This document shows positions 32,106-51,029 of a stretch of DNA of 64,000 nucleotides, piece by piece. Position 1 is the stretch's first letter, and the number at the start of each line of letters is the position of its first letter. Source of the stretch: Sycon ciliatum (taxonomy: Eukaryota; Porifera; Calcarea; Leucosolenida; Sycettidae); contig NC_088645.1 of the NCBI RefSeq assembly GCF_964019385.1, forward strand, positions 36,380,303-36,444,302, written 5' to 3'. The notes below the pieces were generated by a model, which worked only from the letters and a program-made list of their open reading frames with translations, was not told where the DNA came from and did not search any database. The position numbers were made by a program, and so were the translations under genes.

Positions 32106-32182
32106 CGGCGGCGGCGGCGGACGACGACGACGACGACGATGACGACGACAACAACAAAAACAACAACAACAACAACAACAAG
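31873..32182. repeat. Duplicated compound microsatellite (CAA)n(CGG)n(ACG)n
   Basis: The order CAA, CGG, ACG, ATGACG, CAA occurs twice, so the whole block was duplicated. It follows AGAATAAAA at 31868, a LINE-type 3' end. Confidence 0.95.
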
Positions 32183-33448
32183 TACGTTGTAACGTGTTTC
32201 TTCGATCTCAGTAAAGCCTTTGATCGTGTATGGCATCAAGGCTTGCTGAAAAAGCTGAGCCACTATGGTGTCGACGGCAAGGCTCACAATTGGCTCGAAG
32301 CCTACTTGACAGGACGCAGACAGCGGGTGCAGGTTGAAGGCACAACATCCGCCTTCATACCAATACCAGCAGGAGTGCCCCAGGGCTCGGTCCTGGGACC
32401 ACTTCTGTGCCTGGCGTACACCATTGACCTGCCCACTGCCTGTGAAAATGCTACAACCTCGTGTAGCCAGTTCGCGGACGACACCGCACTGATTGCCATT
32501 GCAGGCAGCTACATTGAGTGTGAGGCTGCGCTACAAAGAAGCGTCGATGCCGCAGCAGAATGGCTAGAGCACTGGCACCTGCTAGTCAATAAAACGAAAA
32601 CCGTCATCCTCCCGTTCTACCATGCTAACCGACCCCCACCACGACTACCCGAAATAAAACTTGGCCAAACCCTATTAGAAACAGTAACACAACATCGTCA
32701 CCTCGGCATCATCTTTCAGCACGACCTAAGATGGTCAGCCCACCTTGACTTTGTGCTGAAGAAAGCCGTAAAATCTTTTAATATTCTCTTTAGGCTCAAA
32801 TCAACTCTACACACTAAATCACTCTCTCTCATTTACAAAACGTATATCCTGCCTATAATTGAATATGCATGCATTGCTGTCACCCCGCTCTCAATCGCAG
32901 CTCTTGACCGTCTTGAGCGAATCCAGCGCAAGGCGGCCAGAATCTGCCTCCGTCTCCCCCTTTACACTCCTCTCGATCATTCAACACTGCTTCATCGGCT
33001 CAAATGGCCGACAATGTTCTCTCGCCGCAAAGTGAAGCTCACCCTTCTTGCTCGCTCCATAAAATACCAATATGCCCCACAAACCATACGCTTGCTCAAC
33101 ACCCCCGCTCAAGTTACGGCCCAGTACAGCCTTCGACACGCACGCACTTGGCACCTCCCACCCTCCAGAACCGATCGCTGTAAAGACTCCCCACTGTACA
33201 AGTCCCTAGAATACTACAATGCCCTCCCTGCTAGCATTCGTGACATCTCCTCCCGACCTGCTTTCAAACAAGATATCTGCTCACTGCTGATTAACTCAAT
33301 CTGCTCCTGCAGCGCTCACCCTCTCCCATACTTGTAAAGTTCAAAGTGATGTAAATCACTTTCCAACTGTTTAACCCACAATCTCACCTTCTCATCAATT
33401 TATCTCTTATTGGCGATGGTGCCATCGTGAGAATAAAGAATTCAAAAG
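32183..33448 (+). mobile_element. LINE-B copy, 5'-truncated within RT, ORF open
   Basis: Starts at the end of the CAA tract just before RT motif A (CFFDLSKAFDRVWH) and stays open to 33337. Motif B is GVPQGSVLGPLLC, motif C QFADDTAL, and the C-terminus SICSCSAHPLPYL. The 3' UTR ends with TTATTGGCGATGGTGCCATCG, GAGAATAAAG and AATTCAAA. It lacks the endonuclease and RT fingers, so it is dead, but it is young enough to keep an open frame. The frame extends upstream through the microsatellite only because CAA repeats contain no stop. Confidence 0.92.
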
Positions 33449-33611
33449 TACACAACCCTGTATGTATGCTCGTGTGGCGACCACCCCTGCCCGTGCACTT
33501 AAGTAGTCATTAACACTCACGCCCTGCCCACCAAATTCTTCCTCAATCTTTCTCCTTTCTTAAACTATTATATCTTATTGGCCACTGGCTATCGTAAGGA
33601 TAAAGATTTGA
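33449..33611 (+). mobile_element. LINE-A 3' fragment
   Basis: The last ~160 bp of LINE-A, joined to the LINE-B 3' end at GTACACAACCC and followed by (CAA)n. Confidence 0.88.
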
Positions 33612-33833
<222 letters not shown>

Positions 33834-34982
33834 AACATTTCCTCTAAATCCCTGCCGGCGTCCCTCAGGGATCTGTTCTTGGGCCGCTTCTATTCCTCGT
33901 CTACACCATAGACCTTCCACATGCATGTGAGAATCCCAGCACCACCTGTAGCCAGTTTGCAGATGACACCGCTCTGATTTCCATAGCGAGAACTCTTCAA
34001 GACTGCACCCGAAACCTACAACAGAGTGTCACAGCAGCTGGAGACTGGCTTCAAAGATGGCACCTGCTGGTTAACACAAAGAAAACAGTCGTCCTCCCGT
34101 TCTACCACAATAACCGCCCCCCTGAACAGCTACCCCAGATCACCCTCAGGAATAGTCCGCTTACCGTAGCACAAAAAAAACAAACACCTCGGAATAATCT
34201 TTCAGCATGACCTCCGTTGGACGGAGCATGTTGAATACATAGTCAAAAAATCACTCAAGTCTTTCAATATTCTTTTTAGACTAAGGTCTACACTCACCAG
34301 TGATTCTTTATCTCACATCTATCAGACATACATACTACCTATATTCTCATATGAGAGCACTGCTCTCACACCGTTGTCCCACACTTCCCTTGACAGGCTA
34401 GAACGACTCCAGCGGAAAGCCGCCAGAATATGTCTCCACCTTCCCCTTTACACACACTTAGAACACTCCCACCTTTTGCATCGCATCAAATGGCCAACAT
34501 TATTTTAACGCTTTAAAGTTAAACATATACTCTTCGCGCATTCTCTGCGCCACAATTATGCCCCATCACATATACTCTCGCTGCATACTGCTAGCAACGT
34601 GCAACCTTCGTATAATTTACGTCGCTCTCGTACTTGGCACTTGCCAACTCCGCGGACTGACCGCTGTCTCCATTCTCCCCTGTACAAGGCCCTTCATTAC
34701 TTTAATTGCCTGCCCACCCAGCTTCGCGAAATCCCTTCTCGTACTCCCTTCAAATCCGAGATATCCCTGCTGTTGCACAACTCTGTATGCTCGTGTAGCG
34801 ACCACCCCTGCCCGTACACTTAAGTACGCAACTCTGTATGCTCGTGTGGCGACCACCCCTGCCCGTACACTTAAGTAGTCATTAACCTCTAGACCCTGCC
34901 CACCCAATTCTTCCTCACTCTTTCTCCTTTCTTACACTATTATCTCTTATTGGCCACTGGCTATCGTGAGAATAAAGATTTG
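33834..34982 (+). pseudogene. LINE-A copy, 5'-truncated before RT motif B, frameshifted
   Basis: Begins just before the GVPQGS region. A run of eight A near 34172 shifts the frame relative to the sister copies, and TTTTAACGC near 34503 adds a stop. The C-terminal frame reappears at 34599-34823. The 3' end is normal for the family. Confidence 0.88.
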
Positions 34983-41795
<6,813 letters not shown>

Positions 41796-42774
41796 GAGCA
41801 CCAATTCGGCTGCACTCCCTGGATCACAACTGAGCTCGGGTTCAAGTGCGCCCGATGCAGGAGGTAGTGAGGCTGTTGTGAGTGCTAGTTCAGGTAGTAG
41901 CTGTACAAACACGGACCCCAGCGCGGAGCCAGAGAGCTCAAATCAATCCACCAGCTCAGCACGCACGCGCACAGAGCCCAAGGGTTCACACTCGTACGCC
42001 AGCGCAGCTCAACAGGGAGCCCGCGCACAGTTCAACTGTACGCACGGGGCGGCCGAACAGGTGAGCACTGCACCCGACGGATCCCCTACTAGTACAGTTG
42101 CGCTCGGTGAAATCCGGCCCAAAGTGCAAAGCCGGCGCCGCGAAGCCAGCTCCCATTACATCACTGGCGATTTGTGTGTATGAACTCAACTGTACGCACC
42201 TCGTGTAAAAGTTCGGAGTGCTAGTGTTGCATGCTAAAAACAGTTCAAAATTTCTTTCATTCACTTCACTCAAGAACAGTAGGATCTTCTCGATAGCGGA
42301 GTACCCAACATCCTGTTTCAACCTCCTTGCTCGCCGGACATGAATCCGATCGAGAATGTTATGCACTTCGGGCCGGATTTCACCGAGCGCAACTGTAGTA
42401 CTAGTAGCAAGGATGCAACACAGAAAACCGCTGAAATGAACAGCGCCAGTGCGTCTGAGAACACAACCAGCGACGGGGGATCCAAGGAAATACAGAGCAA
42501 TACTCCATCCTCTGCCGACCAAACTGAGGTAGCTGAGAGTTCCAGCTTGCAGGTAATCGCTCCCAGTACACCCCCAATGTCCGGCACCCCTCCGCCTACA
42601 GGCACTGGGGCAGGCCACGACGACGGGGCCACCAAGGTTGCCTCTGACGATGCGGATTGGATACCCAGCGGTCCTCGTCGTCGCCGACACAGCCACGGCC
42701 ATTCTACCATGGAGGAGAAAGCCAAGGCCGATGGGACATGGCCCTCCCCTCAGAGGAAACACCCGAAACACTGA
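41796..42774 (+). pseudogene. LINE-A ORF1, interrupted by a MITE
   Basis: The frame is open from the CAA tract, Ser/Ala/Gly-rich, with SYASAAQQ like the YAQAA segment of LINE-C ORF1, to the MITE at 42095. After the MITE the same frame resumes (301 bp plus a 5-bp duplication is 102 codons). It ends in an acidic stretch, DDADWIPSGPRRRRHSHG and a stop at 42774. The MITE introduces a stop at 42181-42183. Confidence 0.78.
42095..42395. mobile_element. 301-bp MITE in LINE-A ORF1
   Basis: Terminal inverted repeats of ~35 bp start CAGTTGCGCTCGGTGAAAT and are flanked by TAGTA (42090-42094 and 42396-42400). No ORF. Confidence 0.88.
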
Positions 42775-42862
42775 GTCCAGATAAGTTTCAACAACTAGCC
42801 AAAAGACAAAAAACATAAAAAATAAAAATAAAATTCCCCCAAAAACAAAAAAAACAATACCA

Positions 42863-42971
42863 ATGTCAGTGAATTTGAACTTTCTCAGCACCAACGTGCG
42901 TTGCATATTCAACAAAATGGACGAGTTACTTACCTTTACCCGTTCGTGCTCTGAATCTCAGAACGAACTAT
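42863..42971 (+). pseudogene. 5' exon-like piece of LINE-A ORF2, cut by LINE-E
   Basis: First 36 codons of ORF2 (FLSTNVRCIFNKMDEL, the N-terminal Asn motif of the endonuclease) up to the AACTAT duplication. It continues in frame at 47781. Confidence 0.88.
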
Positions 42972-43048
42972 GTTCTTCATTCGAGTGATTGTTTTAAAAA
43001 AATCAAGTGGAAGAACATTAGTACTGTGTAGAAAAAGCGGTCCGAAAA

Positions 43049-44098
43049 TGTCTCGAGTATGTTCCATACAGCTGAGTGGCAACCTTCCCACGAAGGACCA
43101 TGCCTTTTTTATTAGACTGTTGCTTTCCTCTGGTGTCAAACCAGATGAAATAAAACAAATCGACCTGAGCGGAAGGCACGGAGCTTGTAGAGTTTCGTTC
43201 TCCTCCACATCTGTCAGAGACGAGGTATTATCAAGAGGGCTCACTGTCGACGGAGCTCAATTAGTACTGTTAGTTGGTGACGGAGCTGTAGTCTCTGTGC
43301 ATATCTTTGGCGTGGCGGATGATACTCAGCTGTCGGCCATTACATCGGCGATGGAGAAGTTTGGAACCACCGTTGGTCCCCCAAAGCGGGAAGAAAAGTC
43401 TGTGGATGGCTGTACGTTCACGACTGGCACTGTATTTGTAAATGTTGTACCCAAGTCCACCGTACCGTCTACAATCGTGCTGCCTGGCTCCGGTCAAAAA
43501 CTTCGCGCTTGGCACAGGGGTCAAGTTCCCACGTGCTTCAAGTGTGGCTCCCGTACGCACCGGTGCGCACCTCGCGAAGGACTGTGGCCAGCACAACAAC
43601 AACTCTGCATCTGTCGGCAACTCCACGCTGTACTCTCGGATCCACAAGGCTGGTTCAAGGTCGAATACAGGTCAGGTCATGGACCCTGAGCGTGAAGTTC
43701 ATGATAGTTCAACTGCTGCCTCAGAGATGACTACATGTACATGTAGTACAGATGGAGCTGCTGGACAGTCTGCAGTTCAGGGCGGAGTGCAAACATGTCA
43801 AACCACTGACATGCTTTCACAGACACTGCATCAGGAACGCAGTGAGACCAGGACGCCAATGCAGGAGGGCAACAGATTTTTCAGTGGCAGAGGGAAGGCA
43901 CCTCATCAGTCACCTGACACTGACAAAGATGGATTCACCATGGCGTCAGGGAAGCATACATTCTCAGCAACTCCTCGGGCTGACAAACTCGGCAATGCTT
44001 TCTCCACTGCAGCTGAAAGTGATGAAGTTTCAGGTGCTGAGGATACGGATAATAGTGGCGCACAGGTCACAATCGACGGAATAACATTTGAGTGCTAA
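43049..44098 (+). pseudogene. LINE-E ORF1, gag-like with zinc knuckle, frameshifted
   Basis: A likely start is ATG 43049 (MSRVCSIQLSGNLPTKDHAFF). The N-terminal ~150 residues look like an RNA-binding ORF1 domain. At CFKCGSRTH (about 43537-43563) the frame is lost. A 10-bp near-repeat (CCGTACGCAC then CGGTGCGCAC, about 43552-43571) inserts bases between the His and the last Cys, so LAKDC continues in another frame. The second frame runs to TAA at 44096-44098 and is Ser/Thr/Asp-rich. Without the extra 10 bp the knuckle would be CX2CX4HX4C. Confidence 0.8.
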
Positions 44099-44100
44099 CT

Positions 44101-47004
44101 TGAAAACAGTACCATATTTCGACAACCTCTGCTCCTCAAGCCCTAGTTCCTCTCAATCCGAACGCTACACCTTTCCAACCCACTGTTACAAGAACAGTGC
44201 TTGCACCGTTGGAGCAAGATTTGACCATTGCATTCCTCAACATTTGTAGTCTGCGCTACAAAGTACATGAACTGTCGGACCTGGTGCATTCGATGGACTG
44301 GGACATTGTCGGTGTGGCCGAGACTTGGCTCACCAACACAGTAGCTAACAATGAGATAGAAATATCTGGATACAGCCTTGTCAGGCTGGATCGAGCCGGC
44401 CGTCCTGGTGGAGGTGTGTGCCTGTATTACAGGGCTACACTTCCTGTCACCGTACAACCAGATTAGAAGGTGGACGGTATTGAAGCCGTGTGGATCAGTC
44501 TGCACCACTCCAAACAGCGGCACCTTTTTGCGTGTATGTATCGCCCCCCTGCTGAATCAATTCATTATTGGGACAGATTTGAGCAGGCTCTTCACCAGGC
44601 TGCAGTGGTATCACCATCTGTCACCCTGCTTGGTGACTTCAACATTAATGTTAGCTCAGCTGTAACACCTCAGCTCCACCGTTTCAATGATGCAATTCAC
44701 TCTTTCGGTTTGAGAAATTTAGTTTCTGTCCCAACCCGAATAACCCCAAGATGTCCCGTCGGCACAACACTGGACCTGATCCTCACCAGTAGCCCTGCTA
44801 CAGTCTCCTGCAATGTCGTACCCTGCACTCTGAGTGATCACTCGGCCGTACATGCTAGACTGGACCTCGCGCTACCGTCCGCTAAGCATCAACACTCCTC
44901 GCAACGCCGGGGAACCAGTTTAACCCGCAACATGCGCACCATAAACCTTCCAGAATTTCGGGATGAGCTTGCCAATGCCAACCTGAGCGTGTTCCAATCG
45001 ACTTCATCCACTGATGAGATGTGGAGCACTTGGCACACTAAATTCATGTGTGCTCTTGACAGACATGCCCCTCTCAAATCCACCAGCAGGAAGGCGAGCT
45101 CATATCCCCCATGGTCTGACAGGGAATTGTACCAACTCCAGTGTCGCAAGAAAAGGCTACGTCACCAGTGGCTTCAGAAGAAGGACAGCACCCATCTCTA
45201 CTCGGCATTCAGGCGTGCCCGTGCGGCTGCCAGAAATGCCTATCGTAGGAAACGCAATGAGTATTTCCAAATCCAATGTGCTGAACATAGTCGCAATCCA
45301 CGCAAACTGTGGCATATCATCAACACTGTAACATCTCGAACTCGCCAACGTATTGAGCCAACGTGTGATGTGGAGGATGTCGCCACAGCCTTCAGTAAAG
45401 TTGTGACTGATAATGATAGACCCCCTGTGCTCACCATGCCACAGGGTCCATCACGCCCCACAGCGTTATCAGCTTTCCAGTATGTCCGAACCAACTCTGT
45501 TTATCGTCTCCTGAGAGGCATCAATGCAGCCAAGGCCACAGGCAGTGACAGCATCCCAGGAGTACTTCTGAAGTGCTGTGCTGATATCATTGCTCCGTCT
45601 GTTGCTGCTCTCTTCAATGCCTCACTATCCCGTGGTACAGTACCCTCTGCCTTCAAGCTTGCACACGTATCACCGCTATATAAAGCTGGTGACCCAGCAG
45701 TTCCCACTCACTTCCGTCCCATTTCCCTTCTCCCAATCCTGTCCAAGCTTTTAGAGAAGCTAGTGCAGAAGGAACTTGTATCAGTCATGAACATCACGGA
45801 GTCACTTCCCTCCACTCAGTTTGCATTTCGCAGCGGCCATTCCACTGAGGATGCACTAGCTCTCATCACCAACCGTATCCTTACTGCCCGGGTCAAAGGA
45901 ATGTACACAGGTGTCTGCTTACTGGACATGTCCAAAGCATTCGATAAAGTTAGACATCACCAACTAATTCTCGACCTCTTCAATGTTGGTGTCACGGCCA
46001 CAGCCCTGCGGTGGTTCATTTCTTACCTCTCCGAACGGACCCAGCGTGTGTGTATCGGACCATCACGCAGCACTATCACTCTCTGCACCTGCGGAGTGCC
46101 ACAGGGATCTGTGCTCGGCCCCATTTTGTTCAACATATACACTCGGGAAATACCCAATGTTGCTGGACATGCTTTGTCTTTGCAGTTTGCAGATGACATT
46201 GGTCTCACTTGCAGCAAACCGACTAAGTCTGAAGTGTCTGCAATTCTGTCTGCGTCAGCTTCAGCTATTGCTAACTGGCTAAACGACCGTGGCTTGATCC
46301 TGAATGCTTCCAAAAGCCAGGTGATCTCCATTTCCGGGAACCTACCTGAGAAGCATACTCCACTCTCGGTGAACTGTAACGGGACCCTGCTGCCTCTTGT
46401 GGAGTCTGCCGGGTACCTTGGCGTAACATTTGATAGCAACATGTCTTGGGATGACCACGTAACCCGCTGTGCAAACAGTGTATCACGAAAGATCGGAGTC
46501 CTGTGGAGGATGCGGCGTTGCCTCAGCACACAGGGTCGGATAACTTATTTCCAGTCCATCATAATGCCCGATCTTCTATATGGATCAAATGCATTTTCGA
46601 CATCTCTGGCAGCCAGGCACTGTCATCGACTACAGGTTCTGCAAAACCGTGGTGCCCGTGTAGTGTTCGGACGCCCGCCGTGGACATCCGCACATGACCT
46701 ACTGGAGCGCCTCTCACTGTATCGGGTTACCGAAGTGTACAAGCAGAAGCTGGCATTCCTTGCATGGCGCTGCCGTTACGGCCAAGCAAGTCCTGAGCTT
46801 CAGGTTCTCTTACTGCCAGCTTGTGGCCGGTCCACGCGCCTGGACTCCAGCATGGGTCTCTGCCTGCCACCCGCCCGCAGCAACTCTGGAAAGGGGACAT
46901 TCGCCTTCCAGGGTGCGCTATGCTGGAACAACCTGCCAAGCAGTATTCGCTCCATCTCTGTTCCTCGTCAATTCCGTGCTGCCGCAGTCCCGTTTCTTCT
47001 ATGA
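44101..47004 (+). pseudogene. LINE-E ORF2: endonuclease and RT with one in-frame TAG
   Basis: One frame with a single TAG at 44464-44466, inside the endonuclease between AETWL and the MYRPP motif. Endonuclease motifs are LNICSL, VAETWL, MYRPP, LLGDFNIN and LSDHSAV. RT motifs are FRPISLLP, CLLDMSKAFDKVRHH, CGVPQGSVLGPILF and QFADDIGL. The C-terminus includes LQVLQNRGARVVFG and ends at 47004. No ATG is present at the 5' end of the open region; the first usable codons are GTG 44197 or an internal ATG. The frame opens three bases after the ORF1 stop, so coupled translation is plausible. Confidence 0.9.
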
Positions 47005-47774
47005 ACTGAGAACATTGCAAAGCAATTGTATGTGTGGCTGTCAATGTACATGTGTGTGTGTGTATATGTGTGTGTGTTGTGCGTGTGTGTGTGTGTGTGT
47101 GCACGCGCGCGTGTGTGTGTGTGTGCACGCGCGCGTGTGTGTGTGTGGGGGGGGGGTATGTGTCTAAGTATGTGTGTATTGGTGCGTAGGTGTGGGTATG
47201 TACATGTAGATGTATGTGTGTGTGTTTGTGTGGATGTGTGGATGTGTGGGTGTGTGGATGTGTGGATGTGTGGGTGTGTGGATGTGTGGGTGTGTGGATG
47301 TGTGGATGTGTGGATGTGTGGGCGTACATGTAGATGTGCAATGCTTCGATTTCTCTATCTTCTCTTCTCTTCTCTCTTCCTTTCGGGGTCTCCCGCTTCT
47401 GGGCCGGCATGGCCCATGCTTCATGCGTGCTTGTTCCTGGTGTTGTTTTGTCTACTGTGTCCTGCCGCTACTCCGGCTTTGGCCGTGACCACGATGTGTC
47501 TCCCCATTTTCTCCTTCATCCTTTCCTTTGTCTTTTTGCTAAAAGCTTTCTTCTCGCCGTGACCACGATTTTTCTTCTTCTTCTTCTTGTCCATTATTCT
47601 TTTTTTTTCCTTCCTTTCTCTTCTTCCTTTGCCGAGAACCTTCTGTTCCCATTATTTTCTTTTCATCTCTGTCCCCATTCCTGGGTTATTTGGACTTCAT
47701 TCGCTTCCTTGTCATTGGACATGTTCAGTCCGTTCGGTTTGCGAATTTAAATAAACACAACCAACCAACCAACC
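47005..47774 (+). repeat. LINE-E 3' UTR with (TG)n and pyrimidine-rich tract
   Basis: TG/CACG repeats at 47050-47160, GTGTGGAT repeats at 47225-47325, then a CTTCT-rich segment to about 47740 and the end TTTAAATAAACACAA(CCAA)n. Confidence 0.85.
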
Positions 47775-47780
47775 AACTAT

Positions 47781-50587
47781 CAGTCATTGCAGTCCAGGAA
47801 ACCTGGGCTGACACATCAGACCCTGACAGTCTCTATGCAATCCCAGGCTACAAGCTGATCAGAGCTGACAGACAGGACTATGGTGGTGGTGTTGCCTTGT
47901 ACACAGCGGAAAGTTTCAACACAAGGGTACTGACAATACCAATGACAGCAGCAGAATGCATATGGACGAGAATTTCCACCGGTAACCTTTCCCTCGTTGT
48001 TGCAAACATTTACCGACCACCCCGTAGCGATGGCACCCTCTTCTGTGCGGAACTGGAAAGAAGCATCAAAACCGCTAGAGCCGAAGGTGACGACCTCCTA
48101 CTACTTGGAGACTTCAATGCCAAGAACAGTGCGTGGCTCACCACAGACAGAACAGATCGCCTTGGGGACGACATACAAACTCTGCTACACACATACGGCC
48201 TCACACAACATGTCAGATTCCCTACTTACATCCACCGACAAACACCTCTCTCATGTCTAGACCTTGTTATCTCCTCACTCTACACCAATGATATTCATAT
48301 CCAATCACTTCCACCATTTGGCGCATCCGATCACACTACTATCAGCGGCCACATCAATAATCAACTGCCCCCCATAATTAACAACTCCCCTCCAAGATCC
48401 AGAAGCACCACATTCTGGTCATGGACAGACAGCACTATCCACCTTCTTCGAGAAGCCCTTTCACGCACAAATCTGAACCACCATCCAAACCAACACGACC
48501 CATGCCCAGTTGACACCTTCTGGCGATCCTGGCGCGACAATGTCCTGAGCATCGCCCAAGAACAATGCCAAGTTACTCGCACTCACCCCCCTTGGGACAG
48601 GAAGAACGTGCCAGCACGACCATGGATATCAAAGGGCCTCTTGAAAGAGATCAAGGATAAGCACAGAAAACACAGAATATACCTTCACTCATGCTCGCCT
48701 GACGACTGGAACACGTTCACTGCCCAAAGAAACCGTGTCACCTCCCTCCTGCGTCGTGCTAAATCGGATTTCGTAAACAACTCAACAGCCTCCTCTACTT
48801 CCCTACACCGCCTCATGAAGCACCTAACTACAGCTACAAAACAACGCATACCCGAACTCGTCAGCCAAGCAACTCCTGCAACGACACCAGCACAAAAAGC
48901 CGCTGCCCTCAACGAATTCTTCATTTCACAGAGCAAGCTGTCCGTGGCCAATGCGGATGAGCAAACTCCAGCCATCAACACCACCCCTGACATCCTCAGT
49001 CCCCTTCAAGAAATCTCGACTTCCCAAGCTGAGGTCGAAAAACTCCTCCGCGGAGTTGATACCAACAAAAGCCCCGGGTTTGACTCTATTCCAAACCGCC
49101 TACTCAAAGAAGCGGCGAAAGAACTTGCACCGTCGTTATCGTCCCTCTTTAATCTATCGTTCCAAACCGGAGAAATCCCACAGGAGTGGAAAGATGCCAC
49201 CATTACTCCAGTACCCAAGCCGGGTGACCCAACTCAACCAACAAATTATAGACCCATCTCTCTCTTGAGCACTACATCAAAAATCCAAGAAAATTTTGCA
49301 CATCAACTCCTCTACAAGCACATCACACCCCACCTGCCCAACCAGCAGTCCGGATTCCGCGAGAAAGACGGCACTGAGCAGCAGCTCGCCCGTCTCGTCC
49401 ATACCCTTTCCACTGCGAGAGACGACGGGAAACACGTCAATGCCTGCTTTTTCGATCTAAGCAAGGCCTTCGATCGTGTGTGGCATGCAGGCCTTCTAGC
49501 AAAACTCTCCCACTATGGTGTCCAGGGCAACGCCCTGGAGTGGTTCCGACGGTACCTGTTGGGGCGTCGGCAAAGGGTCCAGGTGGATGGTGACCTATCG
49601 CCTTTCCTCGAGATCCCTGCCGGCGTCCCTCAGGGATCTGTTCTTGGGCCGCTTCTATTCCTCGTCTACACCATTGACCTTCCACACGCATGTGAGAATC
49701 CCAGCACCACCTGTAGCCAGTTTGCAGATGACACCGCTCTGATTTCCATAGCGAGAACTCTTCAAGACTGCACCCGAAACCTACAACAGAGTGTCACAGC
49801 AGCTGGAGACTGGCTTCAAAAATGGCACCTGCTGGTTAACACAAAGAAAACAGTCATCCTCCCGTTCTACCACAATAACCGCCCCCCTGAACAGCTACCC
49901 CAGATCACCCTCAGGAATAGTCCGCTTACCGTAGCACAAAAACACAAACACCTCGGAATAATCTTTCAGCATGACCTCCGTTGGACGGAGCATGTTGAAT
50001 ACATAGTCAAAAAATCACTCAAGTCTTTCAATATTCTTTTTAGACTAAGGTCTACACTCACCAGTGATTCTTTATCTCACATCTATCAGACATACATACT
50101 ACCTATATTCTCATATGCGAGCAATGCTCTCACACCGTTGTCCCACACTTCCCTTGACAGGCTAGAACGACTCCAGCGGAAAGCCGCCAGAATATGTCTC
50201 CACCTTCCCCTTTACACACACTTAGAACACTCCCACCTTTTGCATCGCATCAAATGGCCAACATTATTTTCACGCTTTAAAGTTAAACATATACTCTTTG
50301 CGCATTCTCTGCGCCACAATTATGCCCCACCACATATACTCTCGCTGCATACTGCTAGCAACGTGCAACCTTCGTATAATTTACGTCGCTCTCGTACTTG
50401 GCACTTGCCAACTCCGCGGACTGACCGCTGTCTCCATTCTCCCCTGTACAAGGCCCTTCATTACTTTAATTGCCTGCCCACCCAGTTTCGCGAAATCCCT
50501 TCTCGTACTCCCTTCAAATCCGAGATATCCCTGCTGTTGCACAACTCTGTATGCTCGTGTAGCGACCACCCCTGCCCTTACACTTAA
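47781..50587 (+). pseudogene. LINE-A ORF2, main part (endonuclease and RT), open
   Basis: 935 codons without a stop, continuing the frame cut at 42971. Endonuclease motifs are VQETW, IYRPP, LLGDFNAKN and GASDHTTI. RT motifs are YRPISLL, CFFDLSKAFDRVWH, GVPQGSVLGPLLF and QFADDTAL. The C-terminus is SVCSCSDHPCPYT. The first ~36 codons are 4.8 kb upstream, so the protein cannot be made intact. It is labelled broken only because of LINE-E. Confidence 0.93.
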
Positions 50588-50746
50588 GTACGCAACTCTG
50601 TATGCTCGTGTGGCGACCACCCCTTCCCGTACACTTAAGTAGTCATTAACCCCTAGGCCCTGCCCACCCAATTCTTCCTCACTCTTTCTCCTTTCTTACA
50701 CTATTATCTCTTATTGGCCACTGGCTATCGTGAGAATAAAGATTTG

Positions 50747-50749
<3 letters not shown>

Positions 50750-50815
<66 letters not shown>

Positions 50816-50816
50816 C
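50750..50816. repeat. (CAA)n tail of LINE-A
   Basis: About 22 CAA units, followed directly by a LINE-B fragment (ACATTAACAACAACAACGC). Confidence 0.95.
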
Positions 50817-50830
50817 CACATTAACAACAA

Positions 50831-51022
50831 CAACGCTACAAAGAAGCGTCGATGCCGCAGCAGAATGGCAAGAGCGCTGGCACCTGCTAGTCAATAAAAC
50901 GAAAACCGTCATCCCCCGTTCTACCATGCTAACCGACCCCCACAACGACTACCCGAAATAAAACTTGGCCAAACCCTACTAGTAACAGTAACACAGCATC
51001 GTCACCTCGGCATCATCTTTTA
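50831..51022 (+). mobile_element. LINE-B internal fragment
   Basis: RT region (CTACAAAGAAGCGTCGATGC to ATCATCTTTTAGC), truncated at both ends and frameshifted. Paralogue of 23388-23531. Confidence 0.85.
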
Positions 51023-51029
51023 GCGTCGC

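Larger units (their letters stand above)
42972..47774 (+). mobile_element. LINE-E, 4.8-kb non-LTR retrotransposon with (CCAA)n tail
   Basis: A different LINE family inserted in LINE-A ORF2 with target duplication AACTAT (42966-42971 and 47775-47780). It has a gag-like ORF1 with CCHC knuckle, an ORF2 with endonuclease and RT, a 3' UTR with a long (TG)n region and an AATAAA-like end followed by (CCAA)n (47757-47774). One frameshift and one stop disable it. Confidence 0.9.
41796..50749 (+). mobile_element. Full-length LINE-A, interrupted by a MITE and by LINE-E
   Basis: The element consists of 41796-42094, 42401-42971 and 47781-50749. The MITE at 42095-42395 has TAGTA duplications and LINE-E at 42972-47774 has AACTAT duplications. 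With both insertions discounted, ORF1 is one frame and ORF2 (42863 to 50587) has exactly 972 codons including the stop, the same length as LINE-C ORF2. This copy was intact before the two insertions. Confidence 0.9.

Noticed and set aside
41986..42915. 309-codon minus-strand frame over LINE-A ORF1
   Set aside because: Shadow of the plus-strand ORF1 and the MITE; the MITE's inverted repeats make both strands open.
46727..47562. Thr-His and Cys-Val rich frames in the LINE-E 3' UTR
   Set aside because: Produced by TG/CA repeats.
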